Numbered from the stretch's first letter, positions 10,687 to 20,723 are shown. The stretch is 64,000 bases of DNA from Rhizobium sp. 9140 (GCF_900067135.1 NZ_FJUR01000001.1:3450001-3514000); one strand, 5' to 3'. Numbers and translations are program-made. The notes: generated by a model not told the origin, from the letters alone.

Positions 10687-11769
10687 TCAGCCCTGCTGTT
10701 CGCCGAGACGGGCGAGCTGGTCGGCCTGATAGTCTGCCAGCAGCGCATCCACCACCTCGTCGATCTCGCCCATCATCATCCGGTCGATTTTGTAGAGCGT
10801 CAGGTTGATACGATGATCGGTCACCCGCCCTTGCGGAAAATTATAGGTCCGAATGCGTTCGGACCGGTCGCCGGAACCGACCTGGCTCTTGCGGGAGGCA
10901 GAACGCTCGCTGTCCGCCTTCTGCCGCTCCATGTCATAAAGGCGCGAGCGCAGGACCTGCATGGCTTTCGCCTTGTTCTGGTGCTGCGATTTTTCCGAAC
11001 TCGTGACCACGATGCCGGACGGCATATGCGTGATGCGCACCGCACTATCCGTCGTGTTGACGTGCTGGCCGCCCGCACCCGACGAGCGCATCGTATCGAT
11101 GCGAATGTCCTCGGCGCGAATCTCGATGTCGATATCCTCCGCCTCCGGCAGCACGGCGACGGTGGCGGCGGAGGTGTGGATGCGCCCCTGCGTTTCCGTA
11201 TCCGGCACGCGCTGGACGCGATGCACGCCCGATTCGAACTTCAGCTTGGAGAAAACACCGCGCCCGGTCACCGTTGCGATGATTTCCTTGAACCCGCCGG
11301 CATCGCCGTCGCTGGCGCTGAGCACCTCGACCTTCCAGCCCTTGTCGGCGGCATAGCGCTCATACATGCGGAAGAGATCGCCGGCGAAAAGTGCGGCCTC
11401 CGAGCCGCCGGTTCCTGCGCGGATTTCGAGGATCGCACTCTTCTCGTCGGCGGCATCCCTCGGCAGAAGCAGGATCTGCATCTCGCTGGCGAGCGTTTCC
11501 AGCCGCGCCTCGATCTCCGGCTTCTCCATTTCAGCGAGGTCGCGCATCTCACGGTCGGTCGCCTTATCGGACAGCAGCGCTTCGATATCGGCAAGCTCAG
11601 CGCCGGCCTTCTCATACTCGCGGATCTTGGCAACAACAGGCTGGAGCTCGGAATATTCGGATGCCAGCTTCACATAGACATCAGCCGCCGGTCCGGCCGA
11701 CATACGCGCCTCGATCTCCCCGAACCGCCGCTCCAGCTCCCGCATTTTCTCGACAGGTAATGTGGCCAA
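10687..11769 (-). CDS. prfA: Peptide chain release factor 1
   Basis: RF1 reads UAA and UAG stop codons and triggers peptide release in the ribosome. The protein is 360 residues, the normal length. The catalytic GGQ is present in [12 protein letters not shown], and the [14 protein letters not shown] segment is conserved. It sits upstream of prmC, which methylates this Gln, with a 3-base gap. Confidence 0.97.
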   Translation of the reverse strand: MATLPVEKMRELERRFGEIEARMSAGPAADVYVKLASEYSELQPVVAKIREYEKAGAELADIEALLSDKATDREMRDLAEMEKPEIEARLETLASEMQILLLPRDAADEKSAILEIRAGTGGSEAALFAGDLFRMYERYAADKGWKVEVLSASDGDAGGFKEIIATVTGRGVFSKLKFESGVHRVQRVPDTETQGRIHTSAATVAVLPEAEDIDIEIRAEDIRIDTMRSSGAGGQHVNTTDSAVRITHMPSGIVVTSSEKSQHQNKAKAMQVLRSRLYDMERQKADSERSASRKSQVGSGDRSERIRTYNFPQGRVTDHRINLTLYKIDRMMMGEIDEVVDALLADYQADQLARLGEQQG

Positions 11770-11856
11770 TGCTTACTCCAGGCCGCTACGCGGCAAATGA
11801 TCGAATGCCAGAACGCCGGAAGCCTCGTTGGCGGCGACCTAGCAAAACAAGAAAGA

Positions 11857-12038
11857 CCCTCTCTGCCCTGACGGGCATCTCCCCCACAAGGGGGGGGGGA
11901 AAAGACTTGGGGCTGCCCCTCGCCCAGCTTCAGCCGTTCATACTTGAGGTCCGCTTCCAGTGAACAGGCGGGAACACGAGCGCGTGTCACTAGTCTTCCC
12001 CCCCCTTGTGGGGGAGATGCCCGGCAGGGCAGAGAGGG
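11857..12038. repeat. 182-bp element with near-perfect 48-bp terminal inverted repeats
   Basis: The left arm (11857-11907) and right arm (11992-12038) are inverted copies with one substitution and a small indel. Both carry the motif CTCTGCCCTG..GGGCATCTCCCCCACAAGG. The spacer is 84 bases without a gene. The same kind of palindromic sequence is, as I recall, spread through rhizobial intergenic regions, so this is probably a small non-autonomous mobile or RIME-like repeat. As RNA it would fold into a long hairpin and could also end transcription between ptsP and prfA. Confidence 0.75.
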
Positions 12039-12067
12039 CCTTCCTTAGCCACCCCAAAGCCCCGGCC

Positions 12068-14332
12068 CTACAATGGAATCTCATTCTCCGCCGCAAACGC
12101 CTTCAACAGTTCCCGCGGCGTGCGCGTTCCCTTCGTATCGTCCAGCAAGGCGTTCAGCTCCGGCGAAAGCCTTGCCAGGTCCGTCGCCAGCAGCATCGCC
12201 TTGACCGGCCCGACGGCCGTCGGGGACATCGACAGGGAGCGGAAACCGATCGCGAGCAGCGCTAAGGCCGAGAGCGGCTTCGACGCCATCTCGCCACAGA
12301 GCGTGACGGACGTGGTGTTGCGCTCGCCGGCGCGCACGATATCGCGCAGCATGCGCAGGAAGGGCCGGCTCAACACGTCGAAGCGATCCGAAACGCGCGA
12401 ATTGCCGCGATCCACCGCCATGGCGAACTGGAACAGGTCGTTGGAGCCGACCGAAACGAAATCGACCTCGCTCATCAGCTCGTCCAGCTGATAGAGAAGG
12501 GCTGGAACTTCCAGCATCGCGCCGAACTGCAACTTGCGCGGCAGTTGCTCGCCCACCTTCGACTGGCGCTGGATTTCCTTTTGCAGCAGCTCGCGCACCG
12601 CCTTCAGCTCGAAAACCTCCGTCACCATCGGCAGCATGATGCGCAGTTCCTGACCGGCAGACGCCCGCAGCATCGCGCGCAGCTGCGTGCGCAAGAGGCC
12701 GGGCCGGTCGAGCGACAGGCGGATCGCCCGCCAGCCGAGCGCCGGATTTTCCTCTTCCGCAGCCCGGAAATAGGGCACGACCTTGTCGCCGCCGATATCG
12801 AGCGTGCGGAAAGTCACCGGCTTGCCGGCTGCCTGTTTCAGAACGTTGCGGTAGAAGGCCTCCTGCTCCTCCATGCGCGGCATGGTCGAGGCGATCATGA
12901 ACTGAAGTTCGGTGCGGAACAGGCCGATGCCCTCCGCACCCGATTCATCCAGCTGCGGCAGATCCACCATCAGGCCGGCATTCATCTGCAACCTGATGCG
13001 GCTGCCGTCCCTGGTGATCGGCTCGACACCGCGCAGCGCACGAAACTGCTCCTGACGCCGCGCGCGCAGGCGAACCTTCTCTTCATAGGCCCGCTGAAGG
13101 TCGGCCATCGGGCGCAGATGCACCTTGGCATCGTCGCCGTCGATGATCATCGCATCGCCGTTTTCGGCCAGCGCGACGGCGCCCGCCGCCTGGCCGACGA
13201 CCGGAATGCCCATGGCACGGGCGACGATGACCACATGGCTCGTCACCGCACCGTCCTCAAGGACGAGACCGCGAATATTCTCGCGGGGATAGTCGAGCAG
13301 TTCGGCCGCCCCCATCGCCCGCGCGACGACCACGGCATCGACCGGGAAATCCTTGTCCGAGACCCGCGCGCCATAGCCTGTCAGCTGCCGCAGCAAACGG
13401 TTCGCCAGATCGTCGAAATCGTGCATGCGTTCGCGCAGATACGGATCCGTCAGGCGCATCATGCGCGCCTTGGTCTCGCTCTGCACACGCTCGACGGCCG
13501 CTTCCGCCGTCAGGCCGTTGCGAATGGCCTCTTCGAGCTTGCGCACCCAGCCCCGGTCATGCGCAAACATGCGGTAGGCCTCAAGCACCGCCCGGTGCTC
13601 GCCCTCCATGGAGACGTCGCGACGCGAAAGCATGTCGTCGATGGAGATGCGCAACGAGCCCAGGCTTTCGCCGAGCCGAGAAAGCTCCTTGTCCGTATCG
13701 TCGTTCAGCAGATTGGTAACGACGATACGCGGTTCGTGGAGCACGACATAGCCGAGGCCCACGCCCTCGTTGAACCCGGAGCCCTCGATAGTGACCGGAC
13801 GCGACAGGTCGAGTTCGAGGCCCGGCCGGGTAATCTTCTTGAGTTCGCCGGTCGCCACCATTTCGGCCAGCACCATGGCGGTGGTCTCGAGCGCTTCCAC
13901 CTCGTCGTCGCGATAGGTACGGCTCGCCTTGTTCTGCACCACGAGAACGCCAAGCGACCGCCCGGTGCGCAGGATCGGCACGCCGAGGAAGGAGTGATAG
14001 ACCTCCTCGCCTGTTTCCGGCAGGTAGGTGAAGGCGGGGTGCGACTGTGCGTCGGAGAGATTGAGCGGACGCGCGCTGGCGGCAATCGTACCGACGAGGC
14101 CCTGCCCCATCTGAAGCTGGGCCAGATGCACGGCATCCTTGTTCAGGCCCTCTGTGGCGTAGAGTTCGAGCACGCCGTCGGAGCGCAGCACATAGACCGA
14201 GCAGACTTCCGCGACCATGTTCTGCGCGATCTGGCGCACGATCCGGTCAAGCCGCTCCTGCGGCTCGAGCGGCTCCGCCATGAGTTCGCGCAGCCGCTTG
14301 AGAAGAACGCGTGGACCGGACAGGTCTCTCAT
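12068..14332 (-). CDS. ptsP: Phosphoenolpyruvate-protein phosphotransferase, nitrogen PTS enzyme I
   Basis: EI-Ntr takes phosphate from phosphoenolpyruvate and passes it to NPr, starting a regulatory relay that senses nitrogen and affects potassium and carbon control. Of its 754 residues, the first 160 form a GAF domain (EPLEQRLDRIVRQIAQNMV onward), which separates EI-Ntr from sugar EI. The PEP-utilizing swivel domain follows with the phospho-His in DGAVTSHVVI. The C-terminal barrel contains SEGIGLFRTEL-like and VGSNDLFQF motifs. It lies between lysC and prfA on the same strand, conserved in rhizobia. Confidence 0.95.
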   Translation of the reverse strand: MRDLSGPRVLLKRLRELMAEPLEPQERLDRIVRQIAQNMVAEVCSVYVLRSDGVLELYATEGLNKDAVHLAQLQMGQGLVGTIAASARPLNLSDAQSHPAFTYLPETGEEVYHSFLGVPILRTGRSLGVLVVQNKASRTYRDDEVEALETTAMVLAEMVATGELKKITRPGLELDLSRPVTIEGSGFNEGVGLGYVVLHEPRIVVTNLLNDDTDKELSRLGESLGSLRISIDDMLSRRDVSMEGEHRAVLEAYRMFAHDRGWVRKLEEAIRNGLTAEAAVERVQSETKARMMRLTDPYLRERMHDFDDLANRLLRQLTGYGARVSDKDFPVDAVVVARAMGAAELLDYPRENIRGLVLEDGAVTSHVVIVARAMGIPVVGQAAGAVALAENGDAMIIDGDDAKVHLRPMADLQRAYEEKVRLRARRQEQFRALRGVEPITRDGSRIRLQMNAGLMVDLPQLDESGAEGIGLFRTELQFMIASTMPRMEEQEAFYRNVLKQAAGKPVTFRTLDIGGDKVVPYFRAAEEENPALGWRAIRLSLDRPGLLRTQLRAMLRASAGQELRIMLPMVTEVFELKAVRELLQKEIQRQSKVGEQLPRKLQFGAMLEVPALLYQLDELMSEVDFVSVGSNDLFQFAMAVDRGNSRVSDRFDVLSRPFLRMLRDIVRAGERNTTSVTLCGEMASKPLSALALLAIGFRSLSMSPTAVGPVKAMLLATDLARLSPELNALLDDTKGTRTPRELLKAFAAENEIPL

Positions 14333-14403
14333 CGCGCAACGTCTCCCCGATCAAAGAGTGGGGGTGCAGGCACCCCGGGCCGGCAGCACGTCGGCCGCTT
14401 CGC

Positions 14404-15657
14404 TTAAGTCTTATCCAGCCCGTAGACGGAATGCAAAGTCCGAACGGCCAATTCGGCGTACGCACCGTCGATCAGGATGGAAATCTTGATTTCCGAGGTG
14501 GTGATCGCCTTGATGTTGATGCCCTTTTCGGCCAGCGCGCGGAAAGCGGACGCAGCAACGCCCGCATGACTGCGCATGCCGATGCCGATGACCGACACCT
14601 TGGCGAGACCCGATTCGTTCTGGATGACGTCGAACCCGATCTTGTCCTTCTCCGCGTCGAGCACGCGCAGCGCCTTGTCCACATCGCCGGCCGGCACCGT
14701 AAAGGTCATGTCGGTCTTCGATCCGTCCTCCGAAATATTCTGAACGATCATATCGACATTGATGTGGGCTTCGGCGAGAGGGCCGAAGATCGCGGCGGAG
14801 ACACCCGGGCGATCGGCCAGACGCCGCAGCGAAATTTGCGCCTCATCCTTGGCATAGGCGATGCCGGTTACGACTTCCTGTTCCACGATCTCTTCCTCAT
14901 CACAAATCAGCGTTCCCGGCGGGTTCAAAAGATCGCCCATGCCGGGCGCGTCCGGGTCTTCGAAACTGGAGCGCACGAAGGTGCGGACCTTGTGCACCAT
15001 GGCAAGCTCGACCGAGCGGACCTGGAGGACCTTGGCGCCGAGCGACGCCATTTCGAGCATTTCCTCGAAAGCGATCTTCTTCAGGCGGCGCGCCTTCGGC
15101 ACGATGCGCGGGTCTGTCGTGTAGACGCCGTCCACGTCGGTGTAGATGTCGCAACGATCGGCCTTCACCGCAGCCGCGATGGCGACCGCGCTCGTATCCG
15201 AGCCGCCGCGGCCGAGCGTCGCGATCCGGTTATCGGGGCCGATGCCCTGAAAGCCGGCGATGACGGCGACCTGCCCCTCGCCGAAGCGGCGAATGAGGTC
15301 GGAGCCGTCGATATCCATGATTCGCGCGGCACCATGGGCGTTGTCGGTGCGGATCGGGATCTGCCAGCCCTGCCAGGAGCGGGCGTTGATGCCGATGTGC
15401 TGGAGCGCGATCGCCAGCAGCCCCGAGGTCACCTGCTCGCCCGAGGCGACGACGGCGTCATACTCGCGGGCATCGTGCATGGGCGAGGCGTCGCGCGTCC
15501 AGCCGACGAGCTCGTTGGTCTTCCCCGACATGGCGGAAACGACGACGGCCACCTCGTGTCCGGCATCCACCTCGCGTTTCACATGACGGGCGACGACCCG
15601 GATGCGTTCCATGTCCGCGACGGAGGTTCCGCCGAATTTCATCACGATGCGTGCCAT
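14404..15657 (-). CDS. lysC: Aspartate kinase
   Basis: LysC phosphorylates aspartate, the first step to lysine, threonine, methionine and diaminopimelate. The 417-residue monofunctional enzyme begins with the kinase motif KFGGTSVAD and has GRGGSDTSAVA in the nucleotide site. The C-terminal part holds paired ACT domains (for example ISEDGSKTDMTFTVPA and VIGIGMRSHAGVA), so feedback inhibition is expected. It is about 70 bases upstream of ptsP on the same strand and divergent from ubiG. Confidence 0.96.
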   Translation of the reverse strand: MARIVMKFGGTSVADMERIRVVARHVKREVDAGHEVAVVVSAMSGKTNELVGWTRDASPMHDAREYDAVVASGEQVTSGLLAIALQHIGINARSWQGWQIPIRTDNAHGAARIMDIDGSDLIRRFGEGQVAVIAGFQGIGPDNRIATLGRGGSDTSAVAIAAAVKADRCDIYTDVDGVYTTDPRIVPKARRLKKIAFEEMLEMASLGAKVLQVRSVELAMVHKVRTFVRSSFEDPDAPGMGDLLNPPGTLICDEEEIVEQEVVTGIAYAKDEAQISLRRLADRPGVSAAIFGPLAEAHINVDMIVQNISEDGSKTDMTFTVPAGDVDKALRVLDAEKDKIGFDVIQNESGLAKVSVIGIGMRSHAGVAASAFRALAEKGINIKAITTSEIKISILIDGAYAELAVRTLHSVYGLDKT

Positions 15658-15868
15658 CTGCCTCTACCGGTACCAGAGATTGCGCGCGCCGCGCGCCTGC
15701 CGAAGTTGGCGGCTTCCTTAGCGAAGTTGCCGGAAACGCGCAATGGCCAGCGAGGGATGTGGCTGGGATGCCCGAGCGACCGAGAGCGAGGACGTGTCGC
15801 AGCCCTTGACAAGAGCCGGGTGCCGGACGACTTCACCAATAACGCTTGAGTTTTCCGGAGACGACATC

Positions 15869-16618
15869 ATGACCGACGCGGCCCGCACGACCATCGACCA
15901 GTCCGAAGTCGATCGCTTCTCGGCGCTGGCGGCGGAATGGTGGAACCCGCATGGCAAGTTCAAGCCGCTGCACAAGTTCAATCCGGTCCGGCTCGGCTAT
16001 ATCCGCGATCGCGCTGCCGAAACCTTCGGCCGCGACCCGAAGGCACCGCGTCCGCTGGAAGGCCTTCGCCTCCTCGATATCGGCTGCGGTGGCGGCCTCC
16101 TCTCCGAGCCGATGGCGCGCATGGGCGCGAATGTGGTCGGTGCCGACGCCTCCGAGAAGAACATCCGCATCGCCGAGACGCACGCGGCCGGCAGCGGCGT
16201 CACCGTCGATTACCGCGCGGTCACCGCCGAAGCGCTGGCCGAAGCCGGCGAGACCTTTGATATCGTACTCAACATGGAAGTCGTGGAGCATGTCTCCGAC
16301 GTCGATTTCTTCCTCTCCACATGCGCCTCGATGGTCCGCCCGGGCGGAATGATGGTGATCGCCACGATCAACCGTACGATGAAGGCCGCAGCGCTCGCCA
16401 TCTTCGCCGCCGAAAACGTCCTGCGCTGGCTGCCGCGCGGCACGCATCAATATGAAAAGCTGGTCCGTCCGGAAGAGATCGAGAAGCCGCTCTCGGCATC
16501 GGGCCTCACGATCACGGAGCGCACCGGCGTCTTCTTCAGCCCTTTCACGAACCAGTGGAACCTGTCACGCGACATGGACGTCAATTACATGATGATCGCC
16601 AAGCGCCCGCGCGACTGA
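15869..16618 (+). CDS. ubiG: Bifunctional ubiquinone 3-O-methyltransferase / 2-polyprenyl-6-hydroxyphenol methylase
   Basis: UbiG carries out both O-methylations of ubiquinone synthesis. The 249-residue protein has the family start [20 protein letters not shown], a SAM motif [19 protein letters not shown], and the later [15 protein letters not shown] segment. The ATG at 15869 follows GGAG by eight bases; earlier in-frame codons give unconserved sequence. It is divergent from lysC. Confidence 0.95.
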   Translation: MTDAARTTIDQSEVDRFSALAAEWWNPHGKFKPLHKFNPVRLGYIRDRAAETFGRDPKAPRPLEGLRLLDIGCGGGLLSEPMARMGANVVGADASEKNIRIAETHAAGSGVTVDYRAVTAEALAEAGETFDIVLNMEVVEHVSDVDFFLSTCASMVRPGGMMVIATINRTMKAAALAIFAAENVLRWLPRGTHQYEKLVRPEEIEKPLSASGLTITERTGVFFSPFTNQWNLSRDMDVNYMMIAKRPRD

Positions 16619-16642
16619 TCACGCGGAAAGACGACGCGCTCG

Positions 16643-17071
16643 TCAGTTTACCTCGTCGGGAAGGATGGGCAGCGGCGCGACGTCTATGCCTTCTTCGATC
16701 AGCGCCCGTGCCTCTTCCACCGTAGCGCGCCCGATCAATCCGCGAGCGTCGGCTTCGCCATAGTGGATCTTGCGGGCTTCTTCCGGAAACTTCTCGCCGA
16801 CATCCTCCGCATTGGCGCGTATGTTGGACACCATTTCGCGGATCTTGGAGATCGCCGCCTGCTGCGCCTGGTCCATCATCAGGCCGCGCTGCTTCTCCTT
16901 GCGCCGCCCGGTCGAGAGCGCCGGCGCCATCAGCGCGCGGCTGACCGAGGCGGTGCCGCAGACAGGACAGGTCACCAGCCCGCTTTCGGACTGCGCCTCG
17001 AAGTCGGCGCTCGACCCGAACCAGCCCTCGAAGCCGTGGCCCTTGTCGCAGGTCAGCGCATACCGGATCAC
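16643..17071 (-). CDS. DUF1178 family protein
   Basis: This 142-residue protein begins with a probable zinc ribbon (MIRYALTCDKGHGFEGWF, then TCPVCGTASVSRAL), the core of DUF1178. The rest is charged and helical. The function of the family is unknown. Its start overlaps the stop of the upstream amidohydrolase gene by 4 bases, so both belong to one operon with grxC and probably comF. Confidence 0.85.
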   Translation of the reverse strand: MIRYALTCDKGHGFEGWFGSSADFEAQSESGLVTCPVCGTASVSRALMAPALSTGRRKEKQRGLMMDQAQQAAISKIREMVSNIRANAEDVGEKFPEEARKIHYGEADARGLIGRATVEEARALIEEGIDVAPLPILPDEVN

Positions 17072-17931
17072 GCGGCGAAGCCCCCACTCACCGGAGCAGA
17101 GGCACCCACGGGCGCGACCGAAAAGTCACGGGCGTTCTTCAGGTTCGGGATCTTGCCGCGCGCGGCGGCAACCGCGGATATATCGATATCCGCCGTGATC
17201 ACGGCTTCGCCGCTCGGGCCGGCTTCGGCAAGGATGCGGCCCCAGGGATCGACGATCATCGAATGCCCGAACGTCTCGCGCCCATCCTCATGCACGCCGC
17301 CCTGCGCCGCAGCGATGAGGAAAAAGCCGTTTTCGATGGCACGCGCCCGCAGCAGGATTTCCCAGTGCGCCTCGCCGGTCTGGCGTGTGAAGGCTGCGGG
17401 AACGGTCATGATCTGCGCCCCGGCCACCGCCTGCCGGCGGAAAAGCTCCGGGAATCGCACATCGTAGCAGATCGAAAAACCCAGCTGACCGAACGGCAGA
17501 TCGGCAACCTGCGCCGTCTCGCCCGGCGTATAGGCGGAGCTTTCGCGCCAGCTTTCGCCATTGTCGAGATCGACGTCGAACATGTGGATCTTGTCGTAAT
17601 GGCAGATTTTCGCGCCATCCGGCCCGAACAGAAAGCCGCGATTGGCGATCTTCCCGTCATCGAGACCGATAGCGGTCGAGCCGATATGCAGGTGGATGCC
17701 AAGCTCGGCGGCCAGATCGCGCGCCGTGCGCACGATCACGTCGTCGTCTTCGCCCCGCAGAGAAGCCCGCAGCGCCGCACGGTCGCGTTGCAGCGCCCCG
17801 GTCATTTCCGGCGTCTGCACATAGGTAGCGCCGCTCGCTGCGGCATCGCGAACGAGGTCCGCCATGGCAGCGGCGTTTTTCCCGGGCGCTGTGCCGGAGC
17901 ACATCTGGACGGCGGCGACGCGGAAGGTCAT
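17068..17931 (-). CDS. Carbon-nitrogen hydrolase (nitrilase superfamily, Nit1/Nit2 type)
   Basis: The 287-residue protein has the nitrilase triad: Glu in TPEMTGAL, Lys in YDKIHMFDVD and Cys in GFSICYDVRFPELFR. Length and the YDKIHMFDVDL motif fit the Nit1/Nit2-like branch, which removes deaminated glutathione or omega-amides such as ketoglutaramate. Location just upstream of DUF1178 and downstream of glutaredoxin fits a glutathione-repair role, which is an inference. The start at 17931 matches the conserved MTFRVAAVQM. Confidence 0.88.
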   Translation of the reverse strand: MTFRVAAVQMCSGTAPGKNAAAMADLVRDAAASGATYVQTPEMTGALQRDRAALRASLRGEDDDVIVRTARDLAAELGIHLHIGSTAIGLDDGKIANRGFLFGPDGAKICHYDKIHMFDVDLDNGESWRESSAYTPGETAQVADLPFGQLGFSICYDVRFPELFRRQAVAGAQIMTVPAAFTRQTGEAHWEILLRARAIENGFFLIAAAQGGVHEDGRETFGHSMIVDPWGRILAEAGPSGEAVITADIDISAVAAARGKIPNLKNARDFSVAPVGASAPVSGGFAA

Positions 17932-17944
17932 GGCGCCGATATCC

Positions 17945-18202
17945 TCAGGCCGCCAGCATGGGGTCGAGCTTGCCGGCCTTGTCGAGCGCATGCAGATCGT
18001 CGCAGCCACCGACATGGGTTCCGTTGATGAAGATCTGCGGGAACGTCGATCCACCGTTCGATTTCGCGATCATCTCCTGGCGAAGATCGGGCGAATAGGT
18101 CGCGTCATGTTCCTCGAACGAGACGCCCTTGCTGGAAAGAAGCTTCTTGGCGGCGGCACAATAGCCACAGGCCTGACGGGTATAAAGTACGACGGAAGCC
18201 AT
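17945..18202 (-). CDS. grxC: Glutaredoxin 3
   Basis: The 85-residue dithiol glutaredoxin has the redox site CGYC in YTRQACGYCAAAK, the FPQIFING cis-proline loop and the GGCDDLHAL end. It reduces disulfides with glutathione in the cytoplasm. The start MASVVLYTR fits the family; the in-frame upstream extension is not conserved. The gap to the amidohydrolase is 13 bases. Confidence 0.95.
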   Translation of the reverse strand: MASVVLYTRQACGYCAAAKKLLSSKGVSFEEHDATYSPDLRQEMIAKSNGGSTFPQIFINGTHVGGCDDLHALDKAGKLDPMLAA

Positions 18203-18302
18203 CTGCGACACCTGTTTTCGGACCGGCAGAGCGCCGGTGCGCTGCGATATCCGACACGTCCAGCAGGAAACCGTCATGGCCCCGCCGCCTGTCGTCGTCA
18301 GG

Positions 18303-19169
18303 TCATATAAGCACGGTCACGGCTCTTGCAAAGGTCAAAACCGTCACCTCGCTTGCCCCGGCTCGCGTCAGCGCCCGTGTCGCCGCGGCGACCGTCGCGC
18401 CCGTGGTATAGACGTCGTCGACAAGCACGATATGCCGGCCGAAAACGAGCGACTGGCCGGCCTCGGTCACCGCGAAGGCGCCGCGCACATTGTCCTGCCG
18501 CTGCGTCGCGCCCAGCCCCACCTGCCGCACCGTGCGCCGGCGCCGAACCAGCGCTGTCGCCAGCATCGGCCGGCCGGAGAGGTGCGCAAGCGCCCGCGCC
18601 AGCTCCGCCGACTGGTTGAACCGACGCGACCAGAGGCGGTACTTGTGGAGCGGCACCGGAACGATCGCGTCCGCCGCCTCGACAACCCCTTCGCCTGCCC
18701 GCAGCATCCACGCCGCCATCATCGGCGCAAGGTCCGTCCGGTCGGTATATTTCAGCGCATGTACGAGATCTCGTGCGATACCCGTATGGATCGCGACCGA
18801 CCGCAGGCGCGTGAACGGCGGCGGGTTGGCGATGGCATCCGCCGAAAGAATGCCGCGTCCGAGATCGTGCGAGAAGGGTACGCCGAGCACCTCGCAGAAC
18901 GGACGCTCGATCAGGCGAAGGCTTGCCCAGCACGCCGGGCACACGGCAGCTTGCCGCTGCACGAACCGGCCGCAGCCGCGACAGACGGGCGGATAGAGAA
19001 GATCGGCCGCACCCCGTCCCACTGAGAGGAGGCGCGCAACCAGACGCTCCCGAAAGGGCTTGTCCTTGCCCGGCAGCGGATAGCCTGCATCGAAAGCGAT
19101 GCCGACGGGCGCCCCCGGGCTTGGAACCGCCCGGTTCGTCGTCTCAACGGGTTGCCACGCGCCATCCAT
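18303..19169 (-). CDS. comF: ComF family phosphoribosyltransferase-like protein
   Basis: ComF-type proteins link a zinc ribbon to a PRTase domain and are tied to DNA uptake and processing in competent bacteria; the role in rhizobia is unclear. The ribbon is visible (CRGCGRFVQRQAAVCPAC near residue 63). The PRPP-binding loop is IVLVDDVYTTGAT near residue 248, and the RRRRTVRQVGL-type motif is present. It is 288 residues with about 40 extra at the N-terminus. It begins the gene row comF-grxC-amidase-DUF1178. Confidence 0.9.
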   Translation of the reverse strand: MDGAWQPVETTNRAVPSPGAPVGIAFDAGYPLPGKDKPFRERLVARLLSVGRGAADLLYPPVCRGCGRFVQRQAAVCPACWASLRLIERPFCEVLGVPFSHDLGRGILSADAIANPPPFTRLRSVAIHTGIARDLVHALKYTDRTDLAPMMAAWMLRAGEGVVEAADAIVPVPLHKYRLWSRRFNQSAELARALAHLSGRPMLATALVRRRRTVRQVGLGATQRQDNVRGAFAVTEAGQSLVFGRHIVLVDDVYTTGATVAAATRALTRAGASEVTVLTFARAVTVLI

Positions 19170-19272
19170 AGACCAATGCGTCCTTCCGCCCTCTCGACCG
19201 TTAGAAGAGGAATGCTCGCCCTTGCGCAGCCGTGCGCCGGCGATGATAGTGGCCGAGACTTAGGAGACTACC

Positions 19273-20169
19273 GTGGATATCGTATTTGACCAGCCTCTTG
19301 TGGAAGCCCGGCGCCTGCGGGCGCTGAAGGCCGGGGATGAAAAGGCGCAATTCCTGCTCGACATCGTGGCAGAGGATCTCGCCGAGAGGCTTGCGGTCGT
19401 GGAGCGCCGGTTCGAAACGGCCGTCGAGCTTCATGGCTATACCGGCGTGACGGCGCGCACCCTGATGGCCACCGGCAAGATCGGGACGCTGAAGCGTGTC
19501 GAGACGGACCATGCCTTTGGCGGATCGGCCGACCTCATCGTTGCGCCCCTGGAAACGGTGCCGGTTCCGCCCGCCAGCGCGAACCTCGTGGTCTCCCCGC
19601 TCTCCCTGCACCTGACGAACGACACACCCGGCGTGTTCATACAGGTGCGGCGGGCGCTGGCGCCGGACGGCCTGTTCCTCGCGGCCATCCCCGGCAACGG
19701 CACATTGCAGGAACTGCGGGAGGTATTGCTGGCTGCCGAAAGCGAAAGCACCGGCGGTGCCAGCCCGCGCGTCATTCCCTTTGCGGACGTGCGCGACATC
19801 GGCGCCCTGTTGCAGCGCGCGGGCTTCGCGCTCCCCGTCACGGATACGGAAACCTATACGGTCCGCTATGCCTCGCTGTTTGCGCTGATGAGGGATCTGC
19901 GTGCCATGGGCATGACCAACACGCTGGTTGCCCGCAGCCGCAAGCCTCTGTCGCGTGCGGTCTTCCTGCGCGCCGCGGAGCTGTATGCCGAGCGTTTCGC
20001 AGATCCCGACGGCCGCATTCGCGCAACGTTTTCGGTCATCTATCTCTCCGGCTGGGCGCCGCACGAGAGCCAGCAGAAGCCGCTTGCGCCGGGCTCGGCG
20101 AAGATGCGCCTGGCGGATGCGTTGAAAGTGGAAAAATCCGGCGTTGACGGGATCAAGGGCGACAGCTGA
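19273..20169 (+). CDS. SAM-dependent methyltransferase-like protein (NDUFAF5/BioC-like)
   Basis: The 298-residue protein resembles methyltransferase-fold proteins next to comF in rhizobia. It starts MDIVFDQPLVEARRLRALKA, like the BioC/NDUFAF5 group. The glycine-rich SAM motif is weak (TGVTARTLMATGKIG), while the later SANLVVSPLSLHLTNDTPG and ALAPDGLFLAAIPG segments fit class I methyltransferases. The substrate is unknown; a role in complex I assembly is only a family-based guess. It is divergent from comF. Confidence 0.75.
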   Translation: MDIVFDQPLVEARRLRALKAGDEKAQFLLDIVAEDLAERLAVVERRFETAVELHGYTGVTARTLMATGKIGTLKRVETDHAFGGSADLIVAPLETVPVPPASANLVVSPLSLHLTNDTPGVFIQVRRALAPDGLFLAAIPGNGTLQELREVLLAAESESTGGASPRVIPFADVRDIGALLQRAGFALPVTDTETYTVRYASLFALMRDLRAMGMTNTLVARSRKPLSRAVFLRAAELYAERFADPDGRIRATFSVIYLSGWAPHESQQKPLAPGSAKMRLADALKVEKSGVDGIKGDS

Positions 20170-20205
20170 GGCAGGCGGCATGGGCCGTGCCGTAGCGTGG
20201 CCGCG

Positions 20206-20367
20206 TCACGGCGTCGTCAGAGCGTCCTTGGCCGCGTTGAAGACATTCGTAAGCTGCTGCGTCAGCGCACCGAAACCGGCGACGATGGCAATGGTGATGA
20301 TGCCGGCGATCAGGCCGTATTCAATGGCGGTTGCGCCGCTGCGGTCGGAGAGAAATCGCTGGAACAT
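20206..20367 (-). CDS. Flp-type IVb pilin subunit
   Basis: The short protein (53 residues from the chosen start) has the Flp signature RFLSDRSGATAIEYGLIAG: a cleavage-site Gly, Glu+5 and Tyr, then one hydrophobic helix. Flp pilins are cut by a TadV-type peptidase and assembled by the Tad system into adhesive pili. No tad genes lie nearby, so it is an orphan copy or works in trans. An upstream start at 20409 is possible. Confidence 0.85.
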   Translation of the reverse strand: MFQRFLSDRSGATAIEYGLIAGIITIAIVAGFGALTQQLTNVFNAAKDALTTP

Positions 20368-20402
20368 GGTGGCTACGGACGTCCTCTCCAGACCGGCTTT
20401 CA

Positions 20403-20723
20403 TCAGCATCCGCTCTTGCCGCCATCGCCATTGACGATGCAGACGGCGCCCGGCATTTCCTGCAGGACGCTGCGGCGCACAGTATAGCGCTTGGTCGCCT
20501 TGTCATCGGGAATGGAGCCGGTCGAGATGGTATCGTAGTCGATCGGCGCGTTCGCGAGAACCTTGGTGGTATTCTTGCTGGCCATCATCGGGGTGAGGAT
20601 CAGCGTCAGCGCGATGACGGCTGTCCCGAACAGCAGTGCGAGATTGAGCACGCCGGTGCGCCGGTACTCACCCTTCGTCAGGTCTTTGTCCTGAACCGTT
20701 CTCCAGAAATCATCGTCCACCAT
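20403..20723 (-). CDS. Small membrane protein of unknown function
   Basis: The 106-residue protein has a cytoplasmic N-terminus (MVDDDFWRTVQDKDL), one transmembrane helix (GVLNLALLFGTAVIALTLIL) and an exported C-terminal part with two cysteines near the end (AVCIVNGDGGKSGC) that could form a disulfide. It ends about 35 bases before the Flp pilin on the same strand. I do not recognise a family with a known role. Confidence 0.7.
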   Translation of the reverse strand: MVDDDFWRTVQDKDLTKGEYRRTGVLNLALLFGTAVIALTLILTPMMASKNTTKVLANAPIDYDTISTGSIPDDKATKRYTVRRSVLQEMPGAVCIVNGDGGKSGC

